Assembly: GCA_039621445.1 (NCBI GenBank) | Contig: CP154955.1 | Span: 41,424,426-41,488,425, forward strand | DNA: 64,000 nt | From: Euglena gracilis | Taxonomy: Eukaryota; Euglenida; Euglenophyceae; Euglenales | Direction of reading: 5' to 3' | Shown: in pieces, positions 8,686 to 18,300 of the stretch | Position numbering within the stretch: the stretch's first letter is position 1 | Layout of the letters: the number at the start of each line of letters is the position of its first letter | The notes under the pieces: generated by a model | Databases searched by the model: none | What the model saw: only the letters and a program-made list of their open reading frames with translations | What the model was told of the DNA's origin: nothing | Program-made: the position numbers and the translations under genes

Positions 8686-9969
8686 GGTGTCTGTGAGCGC
8701 CAATGCGGCGTTCAGCACCCTCGTCGGGTATTCGCCTGACACCCTGTTTGGGTATTTGCCCGAACAGCCCCTTCGAAGACCCTTTGCGGTATTCGCCGCT
8801 AGTAAGTTCCAACCGAAATGCTGCCATGTGCAGGATTCCGTGTGCATGCATGCACACCCCTCTCCCCTCTCCCCTCTCGCGGGCGTGCGACACGCAGCGC
8901 ACAGGGCCGACGGCCTCTTTTCCTTTCCCTTTCTTTTCTTTTCGGCCGTTTGAGGCCTTAAGGCTGCCAGACAGCACAACTTTTCTGGCCTAAGCCAACC
9001 CCCCACTCCTCTCTACTTTCCCCCGGGGCAAATGCTGTCGCCGGCAGTTGGTTTTGTAGAGTAGGATTTCCTTTTGCGTGATCAGGTTTGACTGGGCCTA
9101 CCCAGGTTTGACTGGTCAGAGGCCCCCTCCTTCCACACCCTCCCCATGGGTTTTCCTGGAATGCCCATGGACCCAACCCCAAGTGCCTTGGGCACACCCA
9201 AACTGGGTGGATGGGTTTGCTTGGCAAGGAAACCTGCCAGCCCCATTTTCCCCAGTGGGCTATAATATACTATATACCTATAAGCTACCGCAGAATAGGT
9301 GAAACCATTTTGCGCGTTTTGGGCTTTTTGGGTCCCCTCCTTTCCGCCCCCCCCCCCTTGAGTGGACCCCTGTGCGACGGAAAGGGCCACTGTGGATGTG
9401 CCAGGGTGCACCTCCCACAGACCAGGTCTGTGTCCGAAGTCCCTGTGGCCAGAATGCCTGGTCCAAAGGGGAAATCGGGCATAGCCCTGGGAGGGGGATG
9501 TGTACCAGGCGTATGCTTCTGTCCCCTTCCGTTGAGGAAGTTAGGATGGAAGCAGATCCTATTAGGATCTCCTAATGGGTGCCCCTTCTCTCTCCACAGG
9601 TGGTATTCTTCTTTATACCTTTTCCTTCCTTTTCCATCGGACCGGACTTGGATATCCAGTCCGTCCTCCCTGCATTGCTCTGTGCTTTGCTTCTTGGGAA
9701 GTGGGAAAAGGGTTTTTACTGTTACTCTGATTTTCAGTTCCCAAGTAGGTGCGCCAAGGCGAAAGCGAAGGCTTTTGGGAATTGAGAATCAGACGTACAC
9801 TAGACGCGGAGAGGGGGTGCATGCATTTTCTCCCTCTCTGCTGGCGGACTCTCTTTTGCTGGACCTTGTCGTCGGTGTTGTCAGATGACATACAGTGGGG
9901 GGGCCTGTGAGAGTCCCCCCCATTGTTTTGATATTCCCCTGCCATGGGTGAAGTAAAATGATCTGGGGG
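8686..9969. other. No gene seen; possible 3' flank/LTR of the upstream element
   Basis: The stretch contains CT-rich runs (8850-8950), a purine/pyrimidine palindromic GTGCATGCATGCAC near 8842 and a TATA-rich patch at 9260-9290. A C10 run lies near 9350. A polypurine-like G7 followed by CCTGTGAGAG near 9895-9910 could be the PPT/LTR junction of the chromovirus, but the partner LTR is outside the window. No reading frame here looks like a protein. Confidence 0.3.
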
Positions 9970-9981
9970 GCTTGTCCTCTT

Positions 9982-10215
9982 TCATTGCACTCCCGCTTGT
10001 GGTGCATCCTCCTGGGGCTGCTGCAGTTGATTTAATTGAGGTTTGTACCTTAGCTTCTGGGTGGCCATTTCTGGACCACCTCTTTGGCCTCCATGGTCCT
10101 TTGGACGTATTTGACCTCCCTGGCCTGGTAAATTCTGGCCTCCATGACCCTGAAGATTCTGGCCTCCGTGGCCCTGCGCTTGTTGGCCTCTATGGCCGTG
10201 CAAATGAGATTGCAC
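9982..10215 (-). CDS. Gly/Gln/His-rich gag-like fragment
   Basis: Short ORF with GHGGQ-type repeats (GQNLQGHGGQNLPGQGGQ), encoded by a GGCC-rich minisatellite-like stretch. A comparable GGCCAATGGAGGCC repeat occurs in the gag region of element C (27760-27960), supporting an origin in a DIRS gag. It is separated from the upstream gag sequence by the 132-bp insertion at 10228-10359. No start or stop context shows that it is translated alone. Confidence 0.35.
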   Translation of the reverse strand: MQSHLHGHRGQQAQGHGGQNLQGHGGQNLPGQGGQIRPKDHGGQRGGPEMATQKLRYKPQLNQLQQPQEDAPQAGVQ

Positions 10216-10227
10216 ATAGTTCTGGCC

Positions 10228-10359
10228 TCACACTCCCCCGAGAGCACCGGAAGGTGGTAGAAGGGGACACCGAGGGCAGAGAACAAAGGCTATGTGTGCC
10301 TTTTTTTGCCGGCAAAAAGGAAGGACCTCGGATAGGAGAAGTGCGGAGCCCGAGGTGTC
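10228..10359 (-). mobile_element. Miniature DIRS-derived element (both ends, no interior)
   Basis: Read on the minus strand, it begins with GACACCTCGGGCTCCGCAC, identical to the left end of element B. It ends with CCCTCGGTGTCC and CTCGGGGGAGTG, as in the right ends of the DIRS elements here. Only about 75 bp of unrelated sequence, including the hairpin TTTTTGCCGGCAAAAA, separate the ends. It interrupts a gag-like fragment and has no obvious target-site duplication, as expected for tyrosine-recombinase integration. Confidence 0.6.
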
Positions 10360-11222
10360 CATATGGCTCCGATCTCCCCTCCGTGGGGCTGTGCTTGACC
10401 TCGGTCTCCAGCTCCTCTGTTAATCTGGGGGGGGCTTCTGTGCCCCCACTTCTTCCACTTGAGAGCGGACGTTGTGCTAGAAAAATTGGGGGGATTTGAC
10501 TGACCTTCTCTTACCCTTCCTGTGGGGAGATGCTTGTGGAATGGGCCCCCATGGCCACCACTATGTCCTTGAATCCATCTTCCTCACGTTTTCCTGGCAG
10601 CTGGTGGGTCTTGTGGCACATGCCTCTGGAATCTTCTGGGTTTCTTATGCGTCATATTGCTTAGCTTTCGGCCCCCAATGCCCAGATATTTCTGCCCCTG
10701 TTGGCATTGGGGTGCCTTCCTCCTGGTCTTTCTGGACACTGTGGTCCACAGTCCGTGGCCGTCACTTTGCGGGTTTTTTTTTCTGGGATATTTTCAATGT
10801 GGGGATCTCGGGGCGGCTACGGCCTGCAACGTGTTGTCAGCACCAGGCCTAAAAGCTGCTGCGGCGACTTTTGCTCCTGGTAGGTCGCGCCGTGTTCAGA
10901 AACCTAATTTTTTTTCACTGCATTTATCATTGTAGTCGAATTTGATAGTTGACGTGTCAATTGGTGCTCGTCAGGTTTGTCTCTCCCCCTGGACGCTGGC
11001 ACTCCCAGGAAGGATGACCTGGGGGGAACTGACCGTGAGGGCGAAGCAGAAGAGGAGGGTGAGGCCCTGTGCCACCTGGTTAGGGCAGGCTGACGTTTAA
11101 CGTGAGGTTGTGGGAAAAGAAGAAAGGCGTGGAGCATATTGCTCCTTCCACAGTACGGTGGCTTGACTTCTGTTCATCCCCATCTGGGGGCTGTCTGGTT
11201 ACCCTCTCTAGGGGCCTGGACG

Positions 11223-12434
11223 TCAGGGATTCCCTCTGCCCTTCGTCCTGCAGTGGACAAGGAGGGAGGAATGAGATTTGACTGGGAGCCATACCCTTTG
11301 GATGTACAGGAACTTCTCCATACTTGGATGCCATAGCCTCCTCTTCCACCATTGAATCCTCCTCTGAATCCCTTGAATCCCCCTTTGAATTTCCACCCTC
11401 AGCTGCCTGTGGGGGTGGGAAAATGCCGCCACTCCACCCCACCCACCGGTGTGTTCATACCAGCACTGCTCAGCTGCTGCCGAGAACCCCTCCACCTGAA
11501 GAGATTTTTTTGGAAAGAGACCATTCGATGTCGAAGGTATTGCTCCATGCATACTTCGACGTTTTCGTTCTCGTAGAAGGCTTTGTTCGGACTCTGCCAT
11601 GGCAAAGAAGAGCTGCTGGGAGAGGGCTCGGTAGTCCTTTGGGAAAGCATCCACTTGACTGTAGACGGTGGCCATCTGCCTCATCAAATGGATTACCTTT
11701 TGTTGTACCCCTTTGAGCATGTTGTCCATGGGGGCCTTGGCGTTCTGGTTGTGGTTGTTGTCCTCAGATCGCGTTTTTAGGTCGTACCTGCCGCCGCCTG
11801 CTTGAGGCAGGCCGACAGCTCCTGGGGAAGTGGGGTCATATCCTCCTGCCAGGGGAGCCGCTCCCTGTTGTCTCCGCCGCCGCCTCTTCCTTGTCCTTCT
11901 CGTCGTCTTCAGCCGTCGCGGCGTTTGTCGCGACCTTCTGCTTCCCCTTCTTTTCGGCGGTGGCGCGTTACAGCGGCGTTGTCCACGTCTCGGCCAGCCT
12001 AAAGGCACACTCTCCAGCTCTCTTTCGCTCAGTTTCAACTGCAGCACTTCGATCCCACGTACCAAGGTAAGTGAGAAAAAGAAGGATATGGGATATTCTA
12101 TCCAGCTGGTGCGGACGAGAGATATGCCGCTGACAGCTCTCAGCTCCTTCGCCGCCCTCACCGTATTCCAGCCTCCTCCTTGCCAACGCAAGCCTGCCAT
12201 CAAAACTCTTTGAACATCTTCCCTAGAGGTGTCTCGCAGAAATGCTCCCACCAGGTCTGTCTTTAAAAGGAAAGTGACCCATGCACTGTTGTACTTCTCT
12301 TCGTTTTCGGATAGTAAATCCAGCATTGTGAAACTCATCTTGTCGTCCGAATGACGATTATGATCCACCTCCTCCGGCCAATAAAAAGTTGCAAGAAAGA
12401 CCCCGTCAAAAAAAATAACACAGGAAGCCGGCAA
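11223..12434 (-). CDS. DIRS-type ORF1 (gag-like) protein
   Basis: A 403-residue ORF starting with ATG 45 bp inside the left end of element E. It aligns by eye with the gag-like protein of element B. NNHNQNAK with MLKGVQQKVIHLMRQMA matches NNHRQGAG with LLRSSQQNFLNLLRMYA, and the segment QLFFAMAESEQSLLRERKR matches QFFYFLLELDKWLVEERKK. A basic block (PKRRGSRRSRQ to RKRRRRRQQ) lies in the middle and could bind nucleic acid. The C-terminal ~90 residues are less regular and may be past a frame change. The presumed role is packaging of element RNA. Confidence 0.6.
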   Translation of the reverse strand: MPASCVIFFDGVFLATFYWPEEVDHNRHSDDKMSFTMLDLLSENEEKYNSAWVTFLLKTDLVGAFLRDTSREDVQRVLMAGLRWQGGGWNTVRAAKELRAVSGISLVRTSWIEYPISFFFSLTLVRGIEVLQLKLSERELESVPLGWPRRGQRRCNAPPPKRRGSRRSRQTPRRLKTTRRTRKRRRRRQQGAAPLAGGYDPTSPGAVGLPQAGGGRYDLKTRSEDNNHNQNAKAPMDNMLKGVQQKVIHLMRQMATVYSQVDAFPKDYRALSQQLFFAMAESEQSLLRERKRRSMHGAIPSTSNGLFPKKSLQVEGFSAAAEQCWYEHTGGWGGVAAFSHPHRQLRVEIQRGIQGIQRRIQWWKRRLWHPSMEKFLYIQRVWLPVKSHSSLLVHCRTKGRGNP

Positions 12435-12608
12435 AAGAAGCTGGACCTCACCACCAGAGTGTGCGCAGCCCGAACGGTCTCTTATGATGTTGGGTTTGTT
12501 CGTCTTCGTTCGAGGGTCTGTTCTTTTCTACTGGGTGACAAAGGGCATCGTACTCCCTCGAAGCAAACCGACCAGAGAGGAAGGGACTCCGAGTGCGAAG
12601 CACAAAGA

Positions 12609-12707
12609 CCTTGTGAGGCCATGCCCTGCTCGCTGGCGTTTTTGTTCGGATTGTTTTGGTGCGTTGGGTTAGGAGGTCCCCCTTAGTTGCGCCTCGCCGG
12701 AGTTGGC
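12609..12707 (-). repeat. DIRS-A right ITR
   Basis: Inverted copy of 16948-17046. Both arms share the GCCNACTCCGGCGAGG, CCTAACCCAACGCACCAAAAC and GGCCTCACAAGG blocks with several mismatches, so A is older than C. Outside it (12549-12608) is the right terminal segment that is repeated as a complement in the ICR. Confidence 0.85.
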
Positions 12708-12821
12708 TGACGATGCTGCTCCGACTTGGCGACGTGACTTCTGGGCCCTGGGGGGTCCCCCCCCCCTCTGCCCACCCTGGCAACCGTTTTCTGACCGAGG
12801 GCTTTTGAGGACAATTTTTAT

Positions 12822-13746
12822 TTACGGGTGGCGTGGGTCGGGCTCACAAGGTCTTTGTGCTTCGCCCTCGGTGTCACTTCCTCCCTGGTCGGTTTGCCTT
12901 GAGCGAGTACGAGACACCTCGGGGTCCGCACTTTGCCCTTGTGAGGCCAGATTGTGCACTAAACTTAGGGGGGCCAGGGCACTTTCCAAACCACCTTGGG
13001 CACCAAGTCGTTGATAGTGGGCTGTAAAAGCTTCCACCCCCCTTCACTGGCCAATTTGACAAACTTCTTGGGCAGTAAGGAACAATTTTTTGAATAAACC
13101 AACTCCTGCTCCTATGTTGGAGTGTGCCCCTCAAACCTGGGATGAGGTACTGCTTGCATGGCCAAAAATTATTTGGTGATTGAAGCAACGGTGTCTGCAC
13201 TTATGGCCCCGAAGGAGGGTTTTAATGAAATCAGAAGGGGGCCCCCAGGTCTGACAAATGAACGTGTGGAAGCCACATAAGATCTCATTAAATGAAAGGT
13301 GCTTATTTGTGGACACTGGGGTAATGACACAACTTGTGACATTTCTGCAATTTACACTTAATTTTGATGTAGGGTGCCGTACCCAACGCACTAATGGTTC
13401 GTTTGACTTGTGCCAAGTCAGAGGAGCTGCATAAGCAGAGGATTCGTGAGCAAAAAATCAGCTGTGTACGCAATGTGCAAATATCAGTGGGCATTGGGGT
13501 CTTGGCCAGCCCCAAGAGGATTGGGAGGGAGGCTCAAAAAGTCACATACTTATCCTGATTTTGGTTCCAAAGCCTCCTGTAGGGGGTCAAAAGGGTGTGC
13601 AATCTTAGCCCACCAAACCCAGGAATCAACAGCATACCACTGTGTGCAATACGGGCTTGGGCGTTAGAAAATTGGAATAATTGTATCAAAGCGTCAGCCA
13701 CTTGGTCAGTGGTGGCTTCAGGGGGGTGCACACCCATTTGCTCCAA
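12822..13746 (-). pseudogene. DIRS-A tyrosine recombinase (degenerate)
   Basis: Pieces in several frames match the recombinases of B, C and D: ALIQLFQFSNAQARIAHSGM and LIPGFGGLRLHTLLTPY (13534-13746), then SSSDLAQVKR near 13440. HYQRLGAQ occurs near 13010. The position of the first catalytic Arg (RSSDL in B and D) is Ser here. The HxxR box reads HSNI instead of HSTR, and a stop follows CQIGQ. Two catalytic Arg are thus lost, so the copy cannot catalyse strand exchange as sequenced. The family normally joins circular element cDNA to target DNA without duplication. Confidence 0.82.
12843..12948 (-). repeat. DIRS-A internal complementary region (ICR)
   Basis: On the minus strand it reads the complement of the left end (GTGCGGACCCCGAGGTGTC at 12912-12930) joined to the complement of the right terminal segment (ACCGAGGGCGAAGCAC part). 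DIRS elements use such an ICR as template to complete and circularise the cDNA. It overlaps the 3' end of the recombinase region. Confidence 0.8.
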
Positions 13747-13863
13747 AATTTCCCACAGAAGTGAAAAAGCACTCTGATAACGTTTCAGACTGGGGTTTCT
13801 CCCCAGGAAATCGTTAATGGTTTTAACCTGAATTTTTCCCCCTCCAATATTTGCCAGAGCAAA

Positions 13864-16024
13864 TCATTCAAAAAGGTGCCACCTTGGGGGTGGCATCTTT
13901 TCTCCTCTGCAATTGGTGAACATACCCTTGTAAGGAGTGATTTTGAGGCAGCCGGTCCCTGGAACTTTTAATTTTATTAATTGGGGCCACCAGGTGGCTG
14001 AATCCCAGAAGGCGGTGACCCTCAAAACTTTGGTCTGGGGAAACATTTTCAACCTGGGTAAAATTTTTTGAAGTGTTTACCAGGGGGGGTTTGCATAAAG
14101 ATCCTCCATGTTTTCCAGTGGACATTGTAATGCATTCACTGCTATGGCCTCCCATTGGGGCCACCTGGCCACAGGTTTTGGCAGTTTTTTGTTGCCCGGG
14201 GAGGCAAATAAATATGTTTCCAAATTTATGAAATTTTGGAATTGGTGTCTTAACCATTGAAAAAGTTGGGGATCTAAGGAGTATTCCCCCCTGTCCATTT
14301 CCTATCTGCTTATGGGGTCTGCCAGGCATTCTTTTGAAGGCACCCAGTTGACTTGGAGGTTCACTCGGTGCTCCATGCACCGTTTGAAAAATGGTCTTAG
14401 CATTTTGTTGAATGGGTCCTTTCTGCCCCCAACTTTTGTCAGGTGATAGTAAATTACCTGGTTGTCCACGGACAAAGAAATTGTTTTCTCAGGTTTGCTC
14501 AAACGTTTCACAGTGCCGACTGCTGCACTTGGCTCCTTTACAATGATGTGCAAAATGGAGTCTTTTCTCCAACATTCCTGCACAATTTCTGCTGTGTGGA
14601 TGTCAAGTCACCCCCACGCATGGGTGCTGCTGTCTGACTGTAACTCCCTGGTTGCATTTTGGGGGAAGGGTCTGCCCCCCTAGTTGTCCAACAGATTTCT
14701 TATTTCCCTTAATTGGGCGTTGATTTCCTGAGAAATGAGGTGTCTTGAGTCGCAGGGGGCTGTGGACTTTGCCACCAAAAAATTTGCCAAGGCATCTGTA
14801 AGTCCCTTAAAAAGGACAGGGACATTAGATTGCATCTTATTAGACCCAAAATGGCAGCCATGGTTTTGACTTTCTGGGCGGGCACCTGCAACTTTCCTTC
14901 CTGGAAGTTAAGTTGAAAACCTAAATGGGTTACTACTTGGGTGGGCTGGAGGGTGGACTTTTTCACATTGATTTTGAGACCTGAATTCAGCAAATATTTG
15001 ACGACTCTGTTCAGGTGATTTAGTAAAATGTTTTGGGTGGGGGCCACAGGAATATGTCGTACAGGCAAACAAACACCTGGACGCCTCTTTCTCTCCACAT
15101 TTTTTTCGAATGTTTTCATCACTGACATGATAATTTGGGGCATTACATTTAGCTCAAAGCAGCCAGTTTGAAATTCCCAGGTCTGTACCCCACCTGATGC
15201 CTCAAAAATGGCCTTATGCCTGGACTTAACGGAACGTGAAAGTAGGCATCTTTCAGGTGTATTTTTGCTGCGCAATGGCCTTTTTCCAAAACTGGAAAAA
15301 TGAGCTGGATATGATCCAGTTTGAAAGGTTTTACCTGAAACTGCTGATTTATTTCTCTGCAGTTGCTGATCATTCTCAATTTTGTTGTTCCTCCTTCTGG
15401 TTTCCAAATTAGAAACCATGGGATTAAATGCTGGGTGTCTGAATCCGAGACTTGTTTTATTGCCAATTTTGTTCGTAATCCAACAGGAGTTTTTCTACCT
15501 GGTTCAGGTCCAGGTTGGCTCTTGGTTTTGGGTGGGTGGACAACTTTGGGGGATCTACCCAGGGGGGTTGAATTCAATTTTTGATCAATTGACGTGTTGC
15601 TGGGGGGGCGTTTTTTGTCCAACATTTTTAGACTTTTCTGAAGTATCTGGTACAGGGGGGTGTCTCCCCATCTGTCCTCCATGGAATTTTTTTCCTGAAT
15701 TAGATGATTATTTGGGGACTGGGTGGGGGATTTTGGACATTTCACAGCCCCTAGAGCCCCTAGGGCTTGAGCACTTGGAAAAAGCAAAAGTTTGTGGAGG
15801 GATGTGCATGCACTCTCTTCTCTTCTCACTCTCTCTCTGAATGATCTTGTTGTTGGAACACATACCATAGGGCTTACAGCCCCTGTTTGGCCTATCTGGT
15901 CTGCTTGTTGTTGATGGGTTTGGTAGCCATACCATAGGGGGGCTTCTGAGGATCCACCCCTCTTTGATTCAACAGTAATACATGCTGGTGCGGGGCCTCC
16001 CCCTTCCTTTTTCCAGCTGGCCAC
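13864..16024 (-). pseudogene. DIRS-A RT / RNase H / methyltransferase-like polyprotein (broken)
   Basis: In minus-strand order: RT N-terminal half (about 15149-15700) with PWFLIWKPEGGTTKLRMISN and HLKDAYFHVPLSP. RT C-terminal half follows (14709-15200) with THLGFQLNFQEGKLQVP. The YxDD box is degenerate, reading near CLYDIF at about 15065. RNase H remnants at 14302-14583 include SLSVDNQVIYY, WVPSKECLADPISR. Then comes the methyltransferase-like domain with DLYANPPW near 14080 and the terminal motif NCRGEKMPPPRW near 13880. Domain order is that of DIRS ORF2. Several frameshifts and the lost RT motif make it non-functional. Confidence 0.85.
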
Positions 16025-16390
16025 TGAGTGGCTATCTTCCGCATGGTGCTGGGCAGGGGGCTACCCATTTAAATACAAAGCCCTTGCAGGGCTGTCCATT
16101 AGCTTCTGGGGGGCCAGTGAAGGAACCCCCCTGTGACTTTGTTGTAACTTCTGGTCTTCTTGTTGACCTTTATGCCACCAGTGGCCTTGATGATAACTTG
16201 AGAGGCCCCAGTGGCCTGTTTAGTATCTGGGTCGCCGTGCCCATTTGCAATCTTGAGGGGTTCTTGGGGCCACAACCTTGACTCCTGGGAGGTGATGTGA
16301 TTGAGAAAAGATGGAGATGATGTGTCTGACCTTTTGTGCCCCTGCCATACTCTGTGGGGTCCTGGTGCTGATGGCCACCTTGGGCTTTGT

Positions 16391-16914
16391 TCAAGCCACT
16401 TTTGACGCTGTAGATGCCTTCATGGCGGGTTCTGCCACAATGGCGTTTGTTGCGTTCATGGCCTGTGTGGTTTCGGCTGTAGTAGGACCGCAGGAACACA
16501 TTGTGTGATTTGAATCGTTAGCCAATGGCCCTGTTTCCAATGGCCGCGGTGACCTGCTGGTTTTGTTGCTTCTTCCCCTTGTGGGGTCTTCTGACCACTG
16601 TCTGCCAGGGCCCGTGGCCATGCATTGTTTGGGTAGTGAAAGTTTCTTTTGGGGAAATTTCTTTTGGGGAAGAGGCAGCCACGGTTCGCCACAGTCGCCC
16701 CGCGCCGTCAGGTTGTCCAGCTGCTGCGGCGTTTGCTGCTCTGTCTTGTAGTTCTCCAGCGCTGTTCGTCTTGGAAATTGCATCTTTCATTGAAATCTTT
16801 CAGACACGTCAACAATTTCTGCTTTGAGATTCTGCAGAGCGTCTTTTTCTGGATAATTTGAATTGATTGATTGACTTCATCTTTTTCCAATTGATAGGGT
16901 ATTTGACGTTCCAT
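16391..16914 (-). pseudogene. DIRS-A gag-like region
   Basis: Overlapping minus-strand frames start about 35 bp inside the left ITR. The MKDA start and the HGHGPWQTVVRR motif (near 16610) are shared with C (MKDA at 27213, DGHGAWTVVARK) and with D/F (DGHGLRTTVVRK), which defines a conserved ORF1 motif of this DIRS group. The reading frame is not continuous. The region between 16025 and 16390 lacks a clear frame. Confidence 0.55.
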
Positions 16915-16947
16915 TCTTCTGGGTGTCGAAGCGCAAATTAAGTGTCG

Positions 16948-17046
16948 GCCAGCTCCGGCGAGGCGGCACTAAGCGGGACCTCCTAACCCAACGCACCAAA
17001 ACCATCTGAGAAACTCCGCCGGCGAGCAAGGTGTGGCCTCACAAGG
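16948..17046 (-). repeat. DIRS-A left ITR
   Basis: Pairs with 12609-12707 within A. It is also inverted relative to the adjacent right ITR of D/F at 17167-17265, so 16948-17265 forms a large imperfect hairpin made of two different elements' ends. Confidence 0.85.
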
Positions 17047-17166
17047 GCAAAGTGCGGAGCCCGAGGTGTCAACTAGGAGTCGGACAACTGCTTCGAAAAG
17101 GTCACTCGTACTCCCTCGAGGCAGACCGACAAGGGAGGAAGGGACTCCGAGTGCGAAGCACAAAGA

Positions 17167-17265
17167 CCTTGTGAGGCCGTGCCTTGCTCGCCGGCGGTGT
17201 TGTTCGGATTGTTTTGGGGCGTTGGGTTAGGAGGTCCCGCTTAGTGCTGCCTCGCCGGAGTTGGC
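17167..17265 (-). repeat. DIRS-D/F right ITR
   Basis: Inverted partner of 31972-32071, with shared blocks GCCAACTCCGGCGA, GGGACNTCCTAACCCAACGC and GCCGGCGAGCAAGGCA. The right terminus (17106-17166) contains GAAGCACAAAGACCTTGTG. Confidence 0.82.
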
Positions 17266-17405
17266 TGACGGTGCTGCTCCGACTTGGCGACGTGACTTCA
17301 TGCCCCTGGGGGGGTCCCCCTCCTCTGCCCCCCCCCCCTGGCCCCCAGTTCCTGACCGAGGGCTTTTGAGGACAAATTTTCTTTTACTGGTGGGGGGCGG
17401 TCGGG

Positions 17406-17510
17406 CTCACAAGGTGTTTGTGCTTCGCCCTCGGTGTCCCTTCCTCCCTGGTCGGTTTGCCTTGAGCGAGTACGAGACACCTCGGGGTCCGCACTTTGCC
17501 CTTGTGAGGC
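17406..17510 (-). repeat. DIRS-D/F internal complementary region (ICR)
   Basis: Minus strand: complement of the left end (GTGCGGACCCCGAGGTGTC, 17475-17493) joined to the complement of the right end. The structure is the same as in A, B and C. Confidence 0.8.
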
Positions 17511-17585
17511 CAGATTGTGCACTAAACTTAGGGGGTCCAGGGCATTTTCTAAGGCACCAGGAAGGTTTTAATGAAAGGATTTAAT

Positions 17586-18300
17586 TTAATTGGAGGGCGC
17601 CCCCAGGTCTGACAAATGAACGTGTAGCAGCAACATCGCACGCCCTAAATGAAATGGGCTGATCTGTGGACACTGGAGAATTGACACCACCCTTTCCCAC
17701 TTATGGAATTTTTGTCCTTTACGTTCAGTCTTGATGTAGGGTGCCGTACCCAACGCACTGGTGGTTGGTTTGACTTTTAAAAAGTCTGAGGATCGGCATA
17801 AACAGAGGATTCGTGAGCAAAAAATCAGTTTGTGTACGCAATGTATAAATATCAGTGGGCATAGGCGCCTTTGCCAGCCCCAGGAGGATTGAGAAGGGTT
17901 CACAAAAAGCCCTATAACTCTCCAAGTTTTGGTTCCAAAGCCTCACGTAGGGGGTTAACAGAGTGTGTAATCTCAGCCCACCAACTCTGGGAATCAAAAG
18001 CGTAGCACTGTAGGCATTACGGGCTTGGGCCTTGGAGAATTGGGATAATTGAATTAAAGCGTCAGCCACTTGGTCTGTGGTGGCTTCAGGGGGGTGCACC
18101 CCCATGTGTTCCAAAATTACCCACAAAAGTGCAAAAGCACTCTGATAACGTTTCAGACTGGGGTTTCTCCCCAAGAAATCGTTAATGGTTTTAACCTGAA
18201 TGTGTTTCCACTCCAATATTTGCCTGAGCAAATCATGCAAAGCAGGGGCCACCTTGGGGGTGGCATTTTTCCCCCCTGCGTTTGGTGAACCTACCCTCAT
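17586..18300 (-). pseudogene. DIRS-D/F tyrosine recombinase (C-terminally deleted)
   Basis: The N-terminal SAM-like part (DLLRQILEWKHIQVKTINDF, then SLKRYQSAFALLWVILEHMG) and the start of the catalytic domain with the first Arg (CRSSDF near 17790) are present. Sequence then passes from about 17560 almost directly into the ICR. The HxxR box and the nucleophilic Tyr region (HSTR and HYQRLG in B) are missing. The element would need recombinase from another copy. Confidence 0.8.

Larger units (their letters stand above)
9970..12479 (-). mobile_element. DIRS-type gag fragments (element E, composite)
   Basis: The minus-strand left end is recognisable at 12479, reading GACCGTTCGGGCTGCGCAC inward. 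It resembles the left end of element C and is followed by a GTGAGGTCC stretch like other DIRS ITRs here. A gag-like ORF follows (11223-12434). From about 10930 downwards the sequence resembles the gag start of element D/F (matching 31540-31800), so E is either chimeric or two abutting fragments. No RT, RNase H or recombinase follows; the element is truncated near 9970. Confidence 0.6.
12549..17070 (-). mobile_element. DIRS-type retrotransposon A (full-length, inactive)
   Basis: About 4.5 kb on the minus strand, from left end 17070 (GACACCTCGGGCTCCGCAC inward) to right end 12549 (GAGGGAGTACGA). It has ~98-bp inverted terminal repeats (16948-17046 and 12609-12707) and an internal complementary region at 12843-12948. 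Contents in order are gag-like, RT, RNase H, methyltransferase-like domain and tyrosine recombinase, all with frame breaks. It starts 35 bp after element D/F ends, and the trinucleotide just before its left end (minus strand) is GTT. Confidence 0.88.

Noticed and set aside
11324-12213. Plus-strand ORFs of up to 130 codons across the E gag region
   Set aside because: They are antisense to the gag-like ORF at 11223-12434 and contain no recognisable motif.
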